DNA from: Skeletonema tropicum
Lineage: Eukaryota > Bacillariophyta > Thalassiosirophyceae > Thalassiosirales > Thalassiosiraceae
Assembly: GCA_037178625.1 (NCBI GenBank)
Contig: CM074127.1
Coordinates: 5,456,001 to 5,520,000 of the forward strand
Direction: 5' to 3'
DNA length: 64,000 nucleotides
Positions 20,100 to 29,590 of this stretch are shown here, one piece after another. The notes beneath the pieces are model-generated. The model saw nothing but the letters and a program-made list of their open reading frames with translations, was not told the origin of the DNA and did no database searches. Every line of letters begins with the position of its first letter. The first letter of the stretch is position 1. The translations under genes were made by a program, and so were the position numbers.

Positions 20100-21446
20100 A
20101 TGGGAACTGAAAACGCATCAACCGGCGGCAAGGGTTCACAGTCGCCACGCCTACGTCGCAAGTCGGCAAAGGCTGCCGCTGCACTAGTTAGTGCCGTTGC
20201 AAAAGAAGAAGTTACCGTACCTGAAGGACGTCCTGCACCTGTCAAACGGAGCTATTCTAGAAGTCAGAGTGCACCGACTAAGAGCACTCGGGCAGCTTCT
20301 GCTGGGGTGTCGACCTCTGGCATTCACCCCAACAAGAAGAAAACGGCTCTTTCTCAATATGCTGTTCAATACCTCAAGAATTGGATGTTGTCTCCTGCTC
20401 ACATTGAGCATCCCTACCCCACTGAAGAAGAGAAAGTTCAGATCATGAAGACTACTGGTATTGAGATTAAGCAGCTTACCAATTGGTTTGTCAATAATCG
20501 TAAACGCTACTGGAAACCCAAGGTGGAGGAGTACAAGCGTCGATCCAGTGAATCCAATCTTACCGTCAAGCAGATTGCCGCGAAAGAGTGGTCGGGGTTA
20601 GATGACAATAATGCTATTGTTTCAGATGAGGGGACAGACACTGAGAAATCTCAGCCCAAGAAGAAGAAGCAGAGGACTGGCTCTTCTTCTTCCAAGAATG
20701 GTGGAGGGGGTACCACCATTTCACCGGCCAGTACGGTAACCAAGGCCAAGAAGAAAAATAGAGATTCCAAGGGGAAGCAGGGGAAAGCTTTACCTGACAG
20801 GCCTGCACTGACACCTGGGATTGCCACGGCCAAGTCGCATGACACTGTCAAGGCTGTCAACGCTATGCGGTACGTTGGTGATACCAGCTCGAGTGATGAA
20901 GACCTCGAAGAAGATGCGGCTACCATTTTCTCCAGTAGCACTGTAGAATCCAAAGTGAATGAAGCATCTTCCAATGGTGCTGCCACAGAGGAGACAAATA
21001 AGTTGGCTTCTTTACCAATGGAATGGGCGAACGGGGTCTGTGGGTGTGTAGCTGATCCGTTGCAGTTCAAGATCGTAAGTTTCTCTCTGCTTGTCTGTTT
21101 CAGATCATATTTACTATTTCTTTCAGATCATTTTCTAACCTTATTCTTTATCTTTTATCTTCAGAGTCATAATGGTGAGCCATGCGCTCTTTGTGCAGCC
21201 TGCCGTGACTGGAACGCTGGCGAGTTTTGTCCTTGGGACTTGACAGGGATCATTGGGAATATACAGTCAGAGATTCCCAGTACAGAGAGCACGGTCATGA
21301 CTGATATTCCTTCACCTGTAGATAGAATTGTGAGCGAAGGCGAGATTGATCTTGACGCCAAGATGATTGCAAGTCCTTCTTCGTCCACCTTTGAAACACC
21401 TCAAGCTACATCCAACGAGACATGGGAAATCTCCGATACATGGTAA
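20100..21446 (+). CDS. TALE-class homeobox transcription factor
   Basis: Exons 20100-21074 and 21165-21446 give about 418 residues. Residues ~78-146 form a TALE homeodomain: SQYAVQYLKNWMLSPAHIEHPYPTEEEK with the extra loop residues, then the recognition helix IKQLTNWFVNNRKRYWKP with the invariant W, F, N and R. It should act in the nucleus as a sequence-specific DNA-binding regulator. TALE proteins often pair with another homeodomain partner. The rest is Ser/Lys/acidic and probably disordered, then a C-terminal Cys cluster (GVCGCVADP, CALCAACRDW, EFCPWDL) that looks like a metal-binding or interaction module. The 90-bp intron is a multiple of three without a stop, so unspliced RNA also keeps the frame. 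Start chosen at the ATG at 20100. Confidence 0.88.
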   Translation: MGTENASTGGKGSQSPRLRRKSAKAAAALVSAVAKEEVTVPEGRPAPVKRSYSRSQSAPTKSTRAASAGVSTSGIHPNKKKTALSQYAVQYLKNWMLSPAHIEHPYPTEEEKVQIMKTTGIEIKQLTNWFVNNRKRYWKPKVEEYKRRSSESNLTVKQIAAKEWSGLDDNNAIVSDEGTDTEKSQPKKKKQRTGSSSSKNGGGGTTISPASTVTKAKKKNRDSKGKQGKALPDRPALTPGIATAKSHDTVKAVNAMRYVGDTSSSDEDLEEDAATIFSSSTVESKVNEASSNGAATEETNKLASLPMEWANGVCGCVADPLQFKIVSFSLLVCFRSYLLFLSDHFLTLFFIFYLQSHNGEPCALCAACRDWNAGEFCPWDLTGIIGNIQSEIPSTESTVMTDIPSPVDRIVSEGEIDLDAKMIASPSSSTFETPQATSNETWEISDTW

Positions 21447-22338
21447 ACATTCATTCCTTTCATGACACGTAAATTTAGAGGGGAAAAGTGTGTAGTACAC
21501 CAGCAAATTCATAAAGAAGCAAGCGCCAAGAGAGATATTGAAGCGCCATAGGGGAAAGTAGAAAAATACCAAGAAAATGTTGACTTTTCAGGAATGTTGC
21601 GTATAAAGCAGAAAGATGACAAGGCATGACTTTAGGATTATTCAGGAACACTATCAACTAATCTCATGTGTTCATTCATAAGAAGCAAGAGGTTGGCGCT
21701 ATCATTAGTTGTACATTATAAACGCGTTAGATGTTAAAAGCAAATGCATTCTTTCTATTTCTTATCTAACATATTAGCGCACATGCATTCTCCCTATTTC
21801 TTATCTTCGAAAATTGTTCTTGCTCGCTTGCCCTTACAACTTGAAATGTATCTCGAGCTTCTTGGTCGAGCAAACAAGATTGCAATACTTTGTTCTCAAT
21901 TATTTGTGAGCTTATCGATACTAAAGAATAACAACATTATCATTTCGTCAGTCCCCACTCTTTCGGAAAGCTGGCAGACCAGCAGAGGCGAGCAGATTGC
22001 AGCAGCTAGCCTACAGTGGAGTAGAAAAGATGAATCACCGCTGGAGTACTTTGTTGATAGTGGTTGTTCGGTGCATTGTGGTGCTCTGGGACTAAAAAGA
22101 TCACAATTTCCCAATGATCATTCAGCTGTTCTCGTGGCATTCTTTGTAGGGATGGCATGCTTGTCAAGAATAAGTACTATTAGTCTTCTCTCTGGTACAG
22201 CAGAGATATAGTTATACTACTAAGTAAAACATTAATAGAAATTCATTATTATTAATACAATCAAAAATGCAATGAACAAACAATGTAAAAACAGACGAAA
22301 TTGTAATTACTTCACGCCTAACCAGACGCAAGACGTAA
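21447..22338. other. Intergenic between homeobox and SAPS genes
   Basis: A 155-codon frame (21744-22211) is present but has no convincing features. The rest is AT-rich untranslated sequence of two genes that converge here. Confidence 0.5.
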
Positions 22339-23091
22339 TCAATAGCGAGCCTTTGCAGCCTTGGCAATTTCGTCAGCTTTGGCAGCTTTTGAAGATGATT
22401 TTCTAGATTTGGAAACAGAGCTTGGTGCGCTAGAGCTGCTTGGTGCGCTGGACTCACTTGGTACTTGACTGGGTTGAGAACTTTCACTAGGTGCAGTTGA
22501 TGTAGTGGGTGCCAAGGTTGGAGCTCCGTCGGACTTGGCAGATTTGGAAGAAGCTGCTTTGGTTGCCTTTGCTCCTCCCGTGCTAGTGTACTCCACGTCT
22601 GTCAATTTTAAGCTCTTGGGTTCGCGCTTCCTCTTTTTACTCTTTCCAAGACGCCTCTGCAAAAGCTCCCTCTTTTATCACCACGACGAATGATATTCAT
22701 ATCATCATCATCATCATAATATGACGCGAGCATGACGATGCATGGTTAGAAAACATAAAAAAGAGAGCTAAGGAAACATACCATATAAAAAGAAAATGAC
22801 CCAACCCCTAAAACTTACAAGAGTACGTCTTTCTGTTGCAGAGCTTGAGATTGGATGTAACTTCTTTTCCTCCATGTAAGTCTGTACATATTTTTCTACC
22901 GGCAATGATGATGCAGCATCGTAGTTGATCCCATTCTCATTATTATTTGCTGTCATCGTGGCGGTGAGGCGCAGATTGGATGTCTCATCGGCCGAGCAAC
23001 AAGAGAGCAAAAGAGAGGACAGCGCCACGATAAGAAAGAGCTTCGATGCAACTTGGCTGCTTGAGCTGTTTGGACTGCGGCGGTGCTTCAT
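22339..23091 (-). CDS. Secreted Ser/Ala/Pro-rich (SAPS) protein, short paralogue
   Basis: Minus strand, exon 1 23091-22819 and exon 2 22671-22339, about 201 residues. Exon 1 encodes a basic start (MKHRRSPN), a hydrophobic signal peptide near residues 15-32 and CSADETSN after it. Exon 2 starts with a basic stretch LQRRLGKSKKRKREP, then TSTGGAK, and a Ser/Pro/Ala tail with SAPSSSSAPSS. The same layout occurs in the longer neighbour at 23762-24815, so the two are tandem paralogues. PS-rich tails of this kind are common in diatom secreted or cell-wall proteins, but the function is unknown. The acceptor at 22672 (AAAAG) is chosen by frame and by alignment with the paralogue and has a weak pyrimidine tract. 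This is the only intact copy of three. Confidence 0.7.
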
Positions 23092-23174
23092 GATGAGGAG
23101 GTGAATGTCGATGTCACTGTGCTTAGGTTTCTATGTTGTGATTTATCTCAACTGCGTCCTGTGTGTTCTCTGTG

Positions 23175-23212
23175 ACTTATGTGTGAGTGTTTCGCAAACC
23201 TCACACATAAGT
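23175..23212. promoter_or_regulatory. Hairpin/palindrome upstream of short SAPS gene
   Basis: ACTTATGTGTGAG and CTCACACATAAGT are exact reverse complements separated by 12 nt, 84-121 bp before the start codon. It could be a dimeric transcription factor site or a 5' UTR hairpin. The same element lies at 31194-31231 and 32146-32183 in the other block copies. Confidence 0.5.
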
Positions 23213-23761
23213 CTTTGTGGCGTTGGCTTACAGTTGGAATTAGTATGCCCGCGTCCCCTGCGCCAAATATTGTGGGGAGAAACAGATGTGTAAGTAGTTG
23301 TATGTGTTTCTCATGTGTTTCACGAACGAATCTCCATTTGAATTTATTCAAACTATAATTCAAAATAAATATGTATGGCCCCCATGGCCAGCAGCAAGCT
23401 TTGCCCCCAAAAACTTCTGAACAACTCCACAGCATGTCTTGCTCTGTGAGAATGCTTAGTTAGTTCTATACCTCCAGAGTAAATATATCTGCTAGAACAT
23501 AAGACAGGCGCAAATAAAAAGAGCTAGGGTAATTTAAAAATATCTAGCTATGGTACATGTTGATGAATACTTCATAACATTTCTACTTACTTTAAAACTT
23601 CGGAACAAGTTCCCTAATCTAAGTACAATAACAACAATACACCAAGAGTGAAGCTAATCTAACGGAGGAGCATGCATCCTGAGTAATCAGTATTTAGCCT
23701 TGACAGATTCGGAAAAAGGCTTAACATGTTTGGAACGGTAGATAAGAAGTAGTTTGATTCA

Positions 23762-24815
23762 CTAGGGTCTTGTCATCGGTGATGACGATGGCTGAGCTGA
23801 CAAAGAAGGCTGAGTTGACAAAGAAGGATTCGACGATGGCTCAGACGATGGCTCAGAAGATGGCTGAGTCGACAAAGAAGGATTCGACGATGGCTCAGAC
23901 GATGGCTCAGAAGATGGCTGAGTCGACAAAGAAGGATTCGACGATGGCTCAGACGACGGATTCGACGAAGGATCGGAGGATGGTTCTGCTGATTGAGATG
24001 GGACCAGACTAGGAGCTGAACTTGGTTCAGTGGAGATACTTGGAACTAGACTGGGCGCAGAAGATGGAACTAGACTGGGCGCAGAAGATGGACTTAGACT
24101 TGGAGAAGTAGATTCGGAAGGGGCCAAACTTGGCATTTTACTGGGTGCAGTGGAAATACTTGGTTGTGAGCTTGTACTTGGTGCGAAAGACTCGGATGGA
24201 GCATCCGATGGAGCAGAAGACGTAGAAGATGGAGCAGATGATACACTTGATTTTGAGCTCTTGGTACTTTTGGGCGATTTACTAGTCTTGATGGAAGGCG
24301 TTTTAGTACTTTTGGGAGAGTAGGTAGCACCAGCGCCAGTAGAAGTATACCCTAGTGGGCCCACACGTAAATCGATGGGTTCGCGCTCCCTCTTTTGAAT
24401 TTTTTTGAGACGCCTCTGCAATTGCTTTTTCTTCAACTCTGCAATCTATACGATATTACGCAGAGGGAGAGAGAAGAAGTCATAGCATGAGAACACGGAT
24501 GACTAGAAAAAGAAATAGAAGGATGAACATGAAACTCTTCCGGCAACTTACAGAACTACTTTCTGCCGATGCAACGCTCAAGGATGGGTGTGAGAACTGC
24601 TCTTCTTCATTGGTTTTCTGTGTATGCAACGATGCAGCAGCGCCATGAACATCATTTGCAGTCATGATGGAGCGGCGACTGAAGATGGGATTGGATGTCG
24701 TCTCATCGGCAGTGCAACGAGAGAGCAACAGAGAGGGCGGCAGCACGATAGCGAGGAGTAGTAGTATCGACGCAACTTGGCTGCTAGAGCTGTTTGGATG
24801 GCGGCGGTGCATCAT
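23762..24815 (-). CDS. Secreted SAPS-repeat protein, long paralogue (copy 1)
   Basis: Minus strand, exon 1 24815-24552, intron GTAAGT...ATAG, exon 2 24445-23762, phase 0, about 315 residues. The N-terminus MMHRRHPNSSSSQVAS is followed by a leucine-rich signal peptide (residues ~17-33) and a Cys. Exon 2 opens with IAELKKKQLQRRLKKIQKRE, a basic amphipathic stretch, then more than 150 residues of PSxxPS-type repeats (SSAPSLVP, SSEPSSNPSLSTQP). Such low-complexity Ser/Pro tails are typical of heavily glycosylated extracellular or silica-associated diatom proteins, but no specific role can be assigned. Similarity of exon 1 and intron position to the gene at 22339-23091 shows common origin. Exon 2 contains a 54-bp in-frame minisatellite. 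Confidence 0.75.
23827..23955. repeat. 54-bp minisatellite inside the SAPS coding sequence
   Basis: Units start GATTCGACGATGGCTCAG at 23827, 23881 and (partial) 23935 and encode 18 residues of Ser/Pro repeat on the minus strand. Present unchanged in the other two block copies. Unit number is likely variable between alleles. Confidence 0.85.
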
Positions 24816-25165
24816 GATGAGGAGGTGCAGTGACGGCCTGAAGGTTGAAGGCGAGCTACTTAGTTTGTAGAGTGTGGAAAGTGGCTGTTTAAAAAGTATG
24901 TGCTCTTTGCTTGGCTTAGATTTTTATGTGATTGTGTGTGATGTGGTCGTATGTATGGTGGGAAGAAATTGTTACCACCAGTCTTTTTACTCACGCTTTC
25001 CCAACCCGACAACATTCGAGCTTCGTTCGAGAGTTTTGAGATTTTAAATTTTGATTTTATTTTTTATTTTTTTTGCGTCTGCAGCTCCTCTACACGAAGC
25101 TTCATCGGATTCCTCCTCGTCGTCTTCTTCTTCCATCATGGGAAGCCGAAGTAGAGGATTCTCGT

Positions 25166-26395
25166 TCATTCTTGGAGGACCAAAGAGTCTTTCACACTCA
25201 GTCGCTCGTGCAATTTGATTCGACATTCTCTCTTTTGTTCGGCAGTGCTCCTTTCAAGAAGCGATAGTGCAATGGCATGAGTATTTGCCAGATTGTCGCC
25301 TCCAGTGAACGCATTGATGTAGTCATCAGCAAGTCTCTTATCACGACGAACACTTCTTGTCTTGTCTGACGTTTCGCTGCGTTTATTTGTCTTTGTCACA
25401 CGAACATACTTTTCCTTTTTATGACCAGGGAATGATCCAAGTAATACCTCTTGAATTACTCCAGACTTGGCTTTACCCGTTTCCACTTTCAACAACCCAC
25501 CGGCAATCCTCTGTTCATGTCCTTCTAATTTCTTTTTGTTATCAAATCTAGTTTTGAGTTTACCGAGCATGACGTTTGCCACATCTTCTTTCAAAACGTC
25601 CCCATCAAAGAGAATCGATTCCAGTTGTTGTTCTGACTGTTGTTCCGACTGTTGTTGCTGCTGCGGTGGTTGTTGCAACGGGTTGAGATCCGCCTCCGCA
25701 TTACCCGAAAATAACCTTCTCATTGTTGGGACATCATCGTCATCGTCGTCTTCATCTCCCCTCTGCTTTTTTGTACTCGGTGTGTAACCAGTAGCAGAAG
25801 ATGGACGAGAGGGAACTTTTTTAGTAGTAGTTACGGTTGGTGCTTGTGATGTTCCATCGGCACAAGCAGAAACACTCTCTACCGGACCATTTGTCTTTGC
25901 CGCATCCCTACTACTCTTTTTGGCTTCGATCTTCTCGTCCTCCTGCTTTCTTTTCTTTAGAAATTTTCCCATGCGATCCTTACTAAGAAACCATAATTCA
26001 GTGTCATCATTTATGTCAAATTTTTCAATTGGTGTGCCTCCATCGACGCTGATAATAATGGAGGCATCCGTCGATTGTGAGCAAGCGATCTGTTCCACTT
26101 TGCCATCGTCTCCGAGTCTGAGGTGTAAGAAATGACCGTCATTATCCCCAAACATGTCCTCATATGGTATACACGTTTCCACCTGCGGTTTCGTTATAAA
26201 GGCTTCTTTTATCATGGTAACGTCAACGCCCCTCATATTGGATGAATTCTCATTATATCCAGCATGCACGTTGCAAAGATCTTTTAGAATATTGATGTCA
26301 TGCCATCTTTCCATCACAGCGTCATTTCGTTTTACGATGAAAGCAACTGCCTTCCGAAGTGTCGCTAACGCAGCTGCAGTTTTGAACGATGTCAT
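25166..26395 (-). CDS. Orphan 409-residue protein (copy 1)
   Basis: A single open frame on the minus strand from an ATG at 26395. I do not recognise the family. Residues 1-150 look globular, with DGHFLHLRLGDDGKVEQIAC and ASIIISVDGGTPIEKFDI, suggesting a small beta-rich domain. Residues ~150-260 are low complexity (Lys/Glu, then DEDDDDDD, then PPQQQQQSEQQSEQQ). The C-terminal ~140 residues are basic and helical (VANVMLGKLKTRFDNKKKLEGHEQ, SVRRDKRLADDYINAF). A nuclear or nucic-acid-associated role is conceivable from charge alone. It lies between the SAPS gene and the hAT element and is present three times in the palindrome. No sign of transposase motifs. Confidence 0.6.
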   Translation of the reverse strand: MTSFKTAAALATLRKAVAFIVKRNDAVMERWHDINILKDLCNVHAGYNENSSNMRGVDVTMIKEAFITKPQVETCIPYEDMFGDNDGHFLHLRLGDDGKVEQIACSQSTDASIIISVDGGTPIEKFDINDDTELWFLSKDRMGKFLKKRKQEDEKIEAKKSSRDAAKTNGPVESVSACADGTSQAPTVTTTKKVPSRPSSATGYTPSTKKQRGDEDDDDDDVPTMRRLFSGNAEADLNPLQQPPQQQQQSEQQSEQQLESILFDGDVLKEDVANVMLGKLKTRFDNKKKLEGHEQRIAGGLLKVETGKAKSGVIQEVLLGSFPGHKKEKYVRVTKTNKRSETSDKTRSVRRDKRLADDYINAFTGGDNLANTHAIALSLLERSTAEQKRECRIKLHERLSVKDSLVLQE

Positions 26396-26522
26396 AATAC
26401 TCTACATTAGGCACTATCAACTATGGGGCCGTCAAACGATGAGCTGGGATTGTGATTCATAGTGAGTAGTAGCATCATTTTGAGCCATCTTTGGCTTGCG
26501 GCCCCAAAGTGCTGATGTCGCC

Positions 26523-27876
26523 TAGCGTAATGGAATTTCAAAAGGGTGAAATTTCACTACTGCAACTTTCGTGAAATTTACAGGGTGAAAGTTGCACCAA
26601 TTTTGGCCAACAATGAAATTTCACAAAAATTCTGGCGCGAACGGATGGTACTGAACCAACACGTAGCACAAAAATAACCTAAGACCCTTCATTCCACCAA
26701 CCACCAAACCCCAAAGAACACCACGCACCACGCACCATCCAGATGATGAGTTTGTCAACTCAGCGGAGAGTAACTCTTCACCAAAATGCTGGCGACTAAC
26801 AATGCAGTATTACTTATTCCTTCGTAGTAATTCAGCTTACATGCGTGTTCCTGCATTGGCATGTACCAGATGATTTTGGGCGCGGATGGCTCTTATTTTG
26901 GGTGCGGGTATGTGCACAAATCAACTTTTTGTTCACTCTGCCGTCTACCACGCTGTCAGGATATGCCACTTAGTGCTTACCCCCTCTTGGTTCAAGCGCT
27001 GCGCAATGATATTAACAAGTGTCTCACTCCCGAGTTTGATGAACTTCTTGGTCAGGGCTCAAGAGCAGAAGTTGCTGGTATGATCCGTGAACGTTTCAAT
27101 ATGGATGGTGTTGATCCCAGCGGACTGAAGGTTGGTTTACTCGATGAGCATCACTTGATGTGTTTCCTCTGTGACCCAAACTCTCGTGTGTGGAGGGAGT
27201 TGTTCTACCTGCAGACTAACAAGGCTGCGCTCGTAAGGAAGATGATCGAGTGGTATGTGCCTTTGGGTGAAGATGGTTCTGATGAGATGCGGAGGAGAGT
27301 TAAAAAGGATTTTGAGGACTTTGATACTCAAAACAATGACTGGTTTCATTCTTTTGACGTTCCACTTCCATCGCTTCCATCTTTGGAACAGCTGCAACAG
27401 AACAACAAGTCTTTTAGTATCAAAAATGTGGTACAGTATGTGGAATCAACTGGTGCTATTTCTGGTCGCATCACGTGGTTTGAATGTTATGCAGGATCAT
27501 CTGACTTCTATCGATTGGTTGCTAAGCCTCTAATGTCTATGGGAACTGTCGGATCGATGGATTGTGAGCGTAGGGCCAAACCTCTGAAGAACAGCATTCT
27601 TGTGAAGGATAGGAATAGGATGAAGGATCCAACTGGTGTTGCACTTCTTCGAGGGAAGGAAAACCTCCGTCATATCATGGATGCGAAGAAGATGCTTGGA
27701 AAGAAGCTTGCTGACAGTCTCTCTTAGAGTGATGTGTTGACTGCAGAGTGCAAAGTATTACGACTATCTCAGGATAAGCTAGAGTGAAATTTAATCCCTT
27801 GAAATTTCTGAAATTTCTGAAATTTCAACCTGCAATTTTCAACCCCCTCCAAAAATGGTGAAATTCCATTACGCTA
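26523..27876 (+). mobile_element. hAT-type DNA transposon, copy 1
   Basis: The terminal inverted repeat TAGCGTAATGGAATTTCA is at the left end and its reverse complement at 27859-27876, 1354 bp in all. Subterminal regions repeat GAAATTTC-type motifs several times at both ends, as hAT transposase binding regions do. The internal gene (26861-27727) has a hAT-like C-terminus. This copy has GCACGTAG on its right but no matching 8 bp on its left: the left flank is the inner end of block U, and the right flank is the inverted end of the same block. So this copy did not arrive by simple insertion. Confidence 0.85.
26861..27727 (+). CDS. hAT-like transposase, short form (copy 1)
   Basis: 288 residues from the ATG at 26861. 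The C-terminal part (SMGTVGSMDCERRAKPLKNSILVKDRNRMKDPTGVALL, given here in meaning only by its key residues S, E-R, K-N, R-N-R and the final leucines, residues ~234-275) matches the layout of the hAT dimerisation region, where a Ser/Ala-ERxFS segment is followed by RNRL and a K-N pair. LLDEHHLMCFLCDP near residue 94 resembles the hAT LLDPR segment. Normal hAT transposases have 600-800 residues with an N-terminal BED finger and three catalytic acids. Those upstream parts are not present in the 1354-bp element, so this is probably a truncated, non-autonomous copy. Confidence 0.65.
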   Translation: MYQMILGADGSYFGCGYVHKSTFCSLCRLPRCQDMPLSAYPLLVQALRNDINKCLTPEFDELLGQGSRAEVAGMIRERFNMDGVDPSGLKVGLLDEHHLMCFLCDPNSRVWRELFYLQTNKAALVRKMIEWYVPLGEDGSDEMRRRVKKDFEDFDTQNNDWFHSFDVPLPSLPSLEQLQQNNKSFSIKNVVQYVESTGAISGRITWFECYAGSSDFYRLVAKPLMSMGTVGSMDCERRAKPLKNSILVKDRNRMKDPTGVALLRGKENLRHIMDAKKMLGKKLADSLS

Positions 27877-28010
27877 GCACGTAGGCGACATCAGCACTTT
27901 GGGGCCGCAAGCCAAAGATGGCTCAAAATGATGCTACTACTCACTATGAATCACAATCCCAGCTCATCGTTTGACGGCCCCATAGTTGATAGTGCCTAAT
28001 GTAGAGTATT

Positions 28011-29240
28011 ATGACATCGTTCAAAACTGCAGCTGCGTTAGCGACACTTCGGAAGGCAGTTGCTTTCATCGTAAAACGAAATGACGCTGTGATGGAAAGA
28101 TGGCATGACATCAATATTCTAAAAGATCTTTGCAACGTGCATGCTGGATATAATGAGAATTCATCCAATATGAGGGGCGTTGACGTTACCATGATAAAAG
28201 AAGCCTTTATAACGAAACCGCAGGTGGAAACGTGTATACCATATGAGGACATGTTTGGGGATAATGACGGTCATTTCTTACACCTCAGACTCGGAGACGA
28301 TGGCAAAGTGGAACAGATCGCTTGCTCACAATCGACGGATGCCTCCATTATTATCAGCGTCGATGGAGGCACACCAATTGAAAAATTTGACATAAATGAT
28401 GACACTGAATTATGGTTTCTTAGTAAGGATCGCATGGGAAAATTTCTAAAGAAAAGAAAGCAGGAGGACGAGAAGATCGAAGCCAAAAAGAGTAGTAGGG
28501 ATGCGGCAAAGACAAATGGTCCGGTAGAGAGTGTTTCTGCTTGTGCCGATGGAACATCACAAGCACCAACCGTAACTACTACTAAAAAAGTTCCCTCTCG
28601 TCCATCTTCTGCTACTGGTTACACACCGAGTACAAAAAAGCAGAGGGGAGATGAAGACGACGATGACGATGATGTCCCAACAATGAGAAGGTTATTTTCG
28701 GGTAATGCGGAGGCGGATCTCAACCCGTTGCAACAACCACCGCAGCAGCAACAACAGTCGGAACAACAGTCAGAACAACAACTGGAATCGATTCTCTTTG
28801 ATGGGGACGTTTTGAAAGAAGATGTGGCAAACGTCATGCTCGGTAAACTCAAAACTAGATTTGATAACAAAAAGAAATTAGAAGGACATGAACAGAGGAT
28901 TGCCGGTGGGTTGTTGAAAGTGGAAACGGGTAAAGCCAAGTCTGGAGTAATTCAAGAGGTATTACTTGGATCATTCCCTGGTCATAAAAAGGAAAAGTAT
29001 GTTCGTGTGACAAAGACAAATAAACGCAGCGAAACGTCAGACAAGACAAGAAGTGTTCGTCGTGATAAGAGACTTGCTGATGACTACATCAATGCGTTCA
29101 CTGGAGGCGACAATCTGGCAAATACTCATGCCATTGCACTATCGCTTCTTGAAAGGAGCACTGCCGAACAAAAGAGAGAATGTCGAATCAAATTGCACGA
29201 GCGACTGAGTGTGAAAGACTCTTTGGTCCTCCAAGAATGA
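28011..29240 (+). CDS. Orphan 409-residue protein (copy 2, inverted)
   Basis: Plus-strand copy of the gene at 25166-26395. The translated protein is the same over all 409 residues, including the acidic and Gln runs that normally change fast, which argues for a very recent copy, ongoing gene conversion, or an assembly duplicate. Its 5' flank runs 127 bp to the block end and then into the hAT element, so its upstream regulatory sequence differs from copy 1 beyond that point only in what lies on the far side of the transposon. Confidence 0.6.
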   Translation: MTSFKTAAALATLRKAVAFIVKRNDAVMERWHDINILKDLCNVHAGYNENSSNMRGVDVTMIKEAFITKPQVETCIPYEDMFGDNDGHFLHLRLGDDGKVEQIACSQSTDASIIISVDGGTPIEKFDINDDTELWFLSKDRMGKFLKKRKQEDEKIEAKKSSRDAAKTNGPVESVSACADGTSQAPTVTTTKKVPSRPSSATGYTPSTKKQRGDEDDDDDDVPTMRRLFSGNAEADLNPLQQPPQQQQQSEQQSEQQLESILFDGDVLKEDVANVMLGKLKTRFDNKKKLEGHEQRIAGGLLKVETGKAKSGVIQEVLLGSFPGHKKEKYVRVTKTNKRSETSDKTRSVRRDKRLADDYINAFTGGDNLANTHAIALSLLERSTAEQKRECRIKLHERLSVKDSLVLQE

Positions 29241-29590
29241 ACGAGAATCCTCTACTTCGGCTTCCCATGATGGAAGAAGAAGACGACGAGGAGGAATCCG
29301 ATGAAGCTTCGTGTAGAGGAGCTGCAGACGCAAAAAAAATAAAAAATAAAATCAAAATTTAAAATCTCAAAACTCTCGAACGAAGCTCGAATGTTGTCGG
29401 GTTGGGAAAGCGTGAGTAAAAAGACTGGTGGTAACAATTTCTTCCCACCATACATACGACCACATCACACACAATCACATAAAAATCTAAGCCAAGCAAA
29501 GAGCACATACTTTTTAAACAGCCACTTTCCACACTCTACAAACTAAGTAGCTCGCCTTCAACCTTCAGGCCGTCACTGCACCTCCTCATC

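Larger units (their letters stand above)
22633..26522 (-). repeat. Block U, copy 1 (of direct-inverted-direct triplication)
   Basis: The whole stretch recurs inverted at 27884-31773 (coordinate sums always 54406) and, from 22808, in direct orientation at 31779-35493 (offset always 8971). Constant sums and offsets over all features mean no net insertions or deletions, and every translated frame checked is the same. It ends at 26522, directly against a hAT terminal repeat. Confidence 0.95.

Noticed and set aside
21744..22211. 155-codon frame containing DSGCSVH, like a retroelement protease motif
   Set aside because: No zinc knuckle, integrase or RT around it, and the surrounding residues do not fit a protease; likely chance.
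25044..25226. Acidic 60-codon frame overlapping the 3' end of the 409-residue gene
   Set aside because: Shifted frame over the gene's end; no intron signal linking it convincingly to the gene.
26861..27727. Host gene instead of transposase
   Set aside because: It lies inside a unit with inverted termini and an 8-bp target duplication and carries a hAT-type C-terminal pattern.
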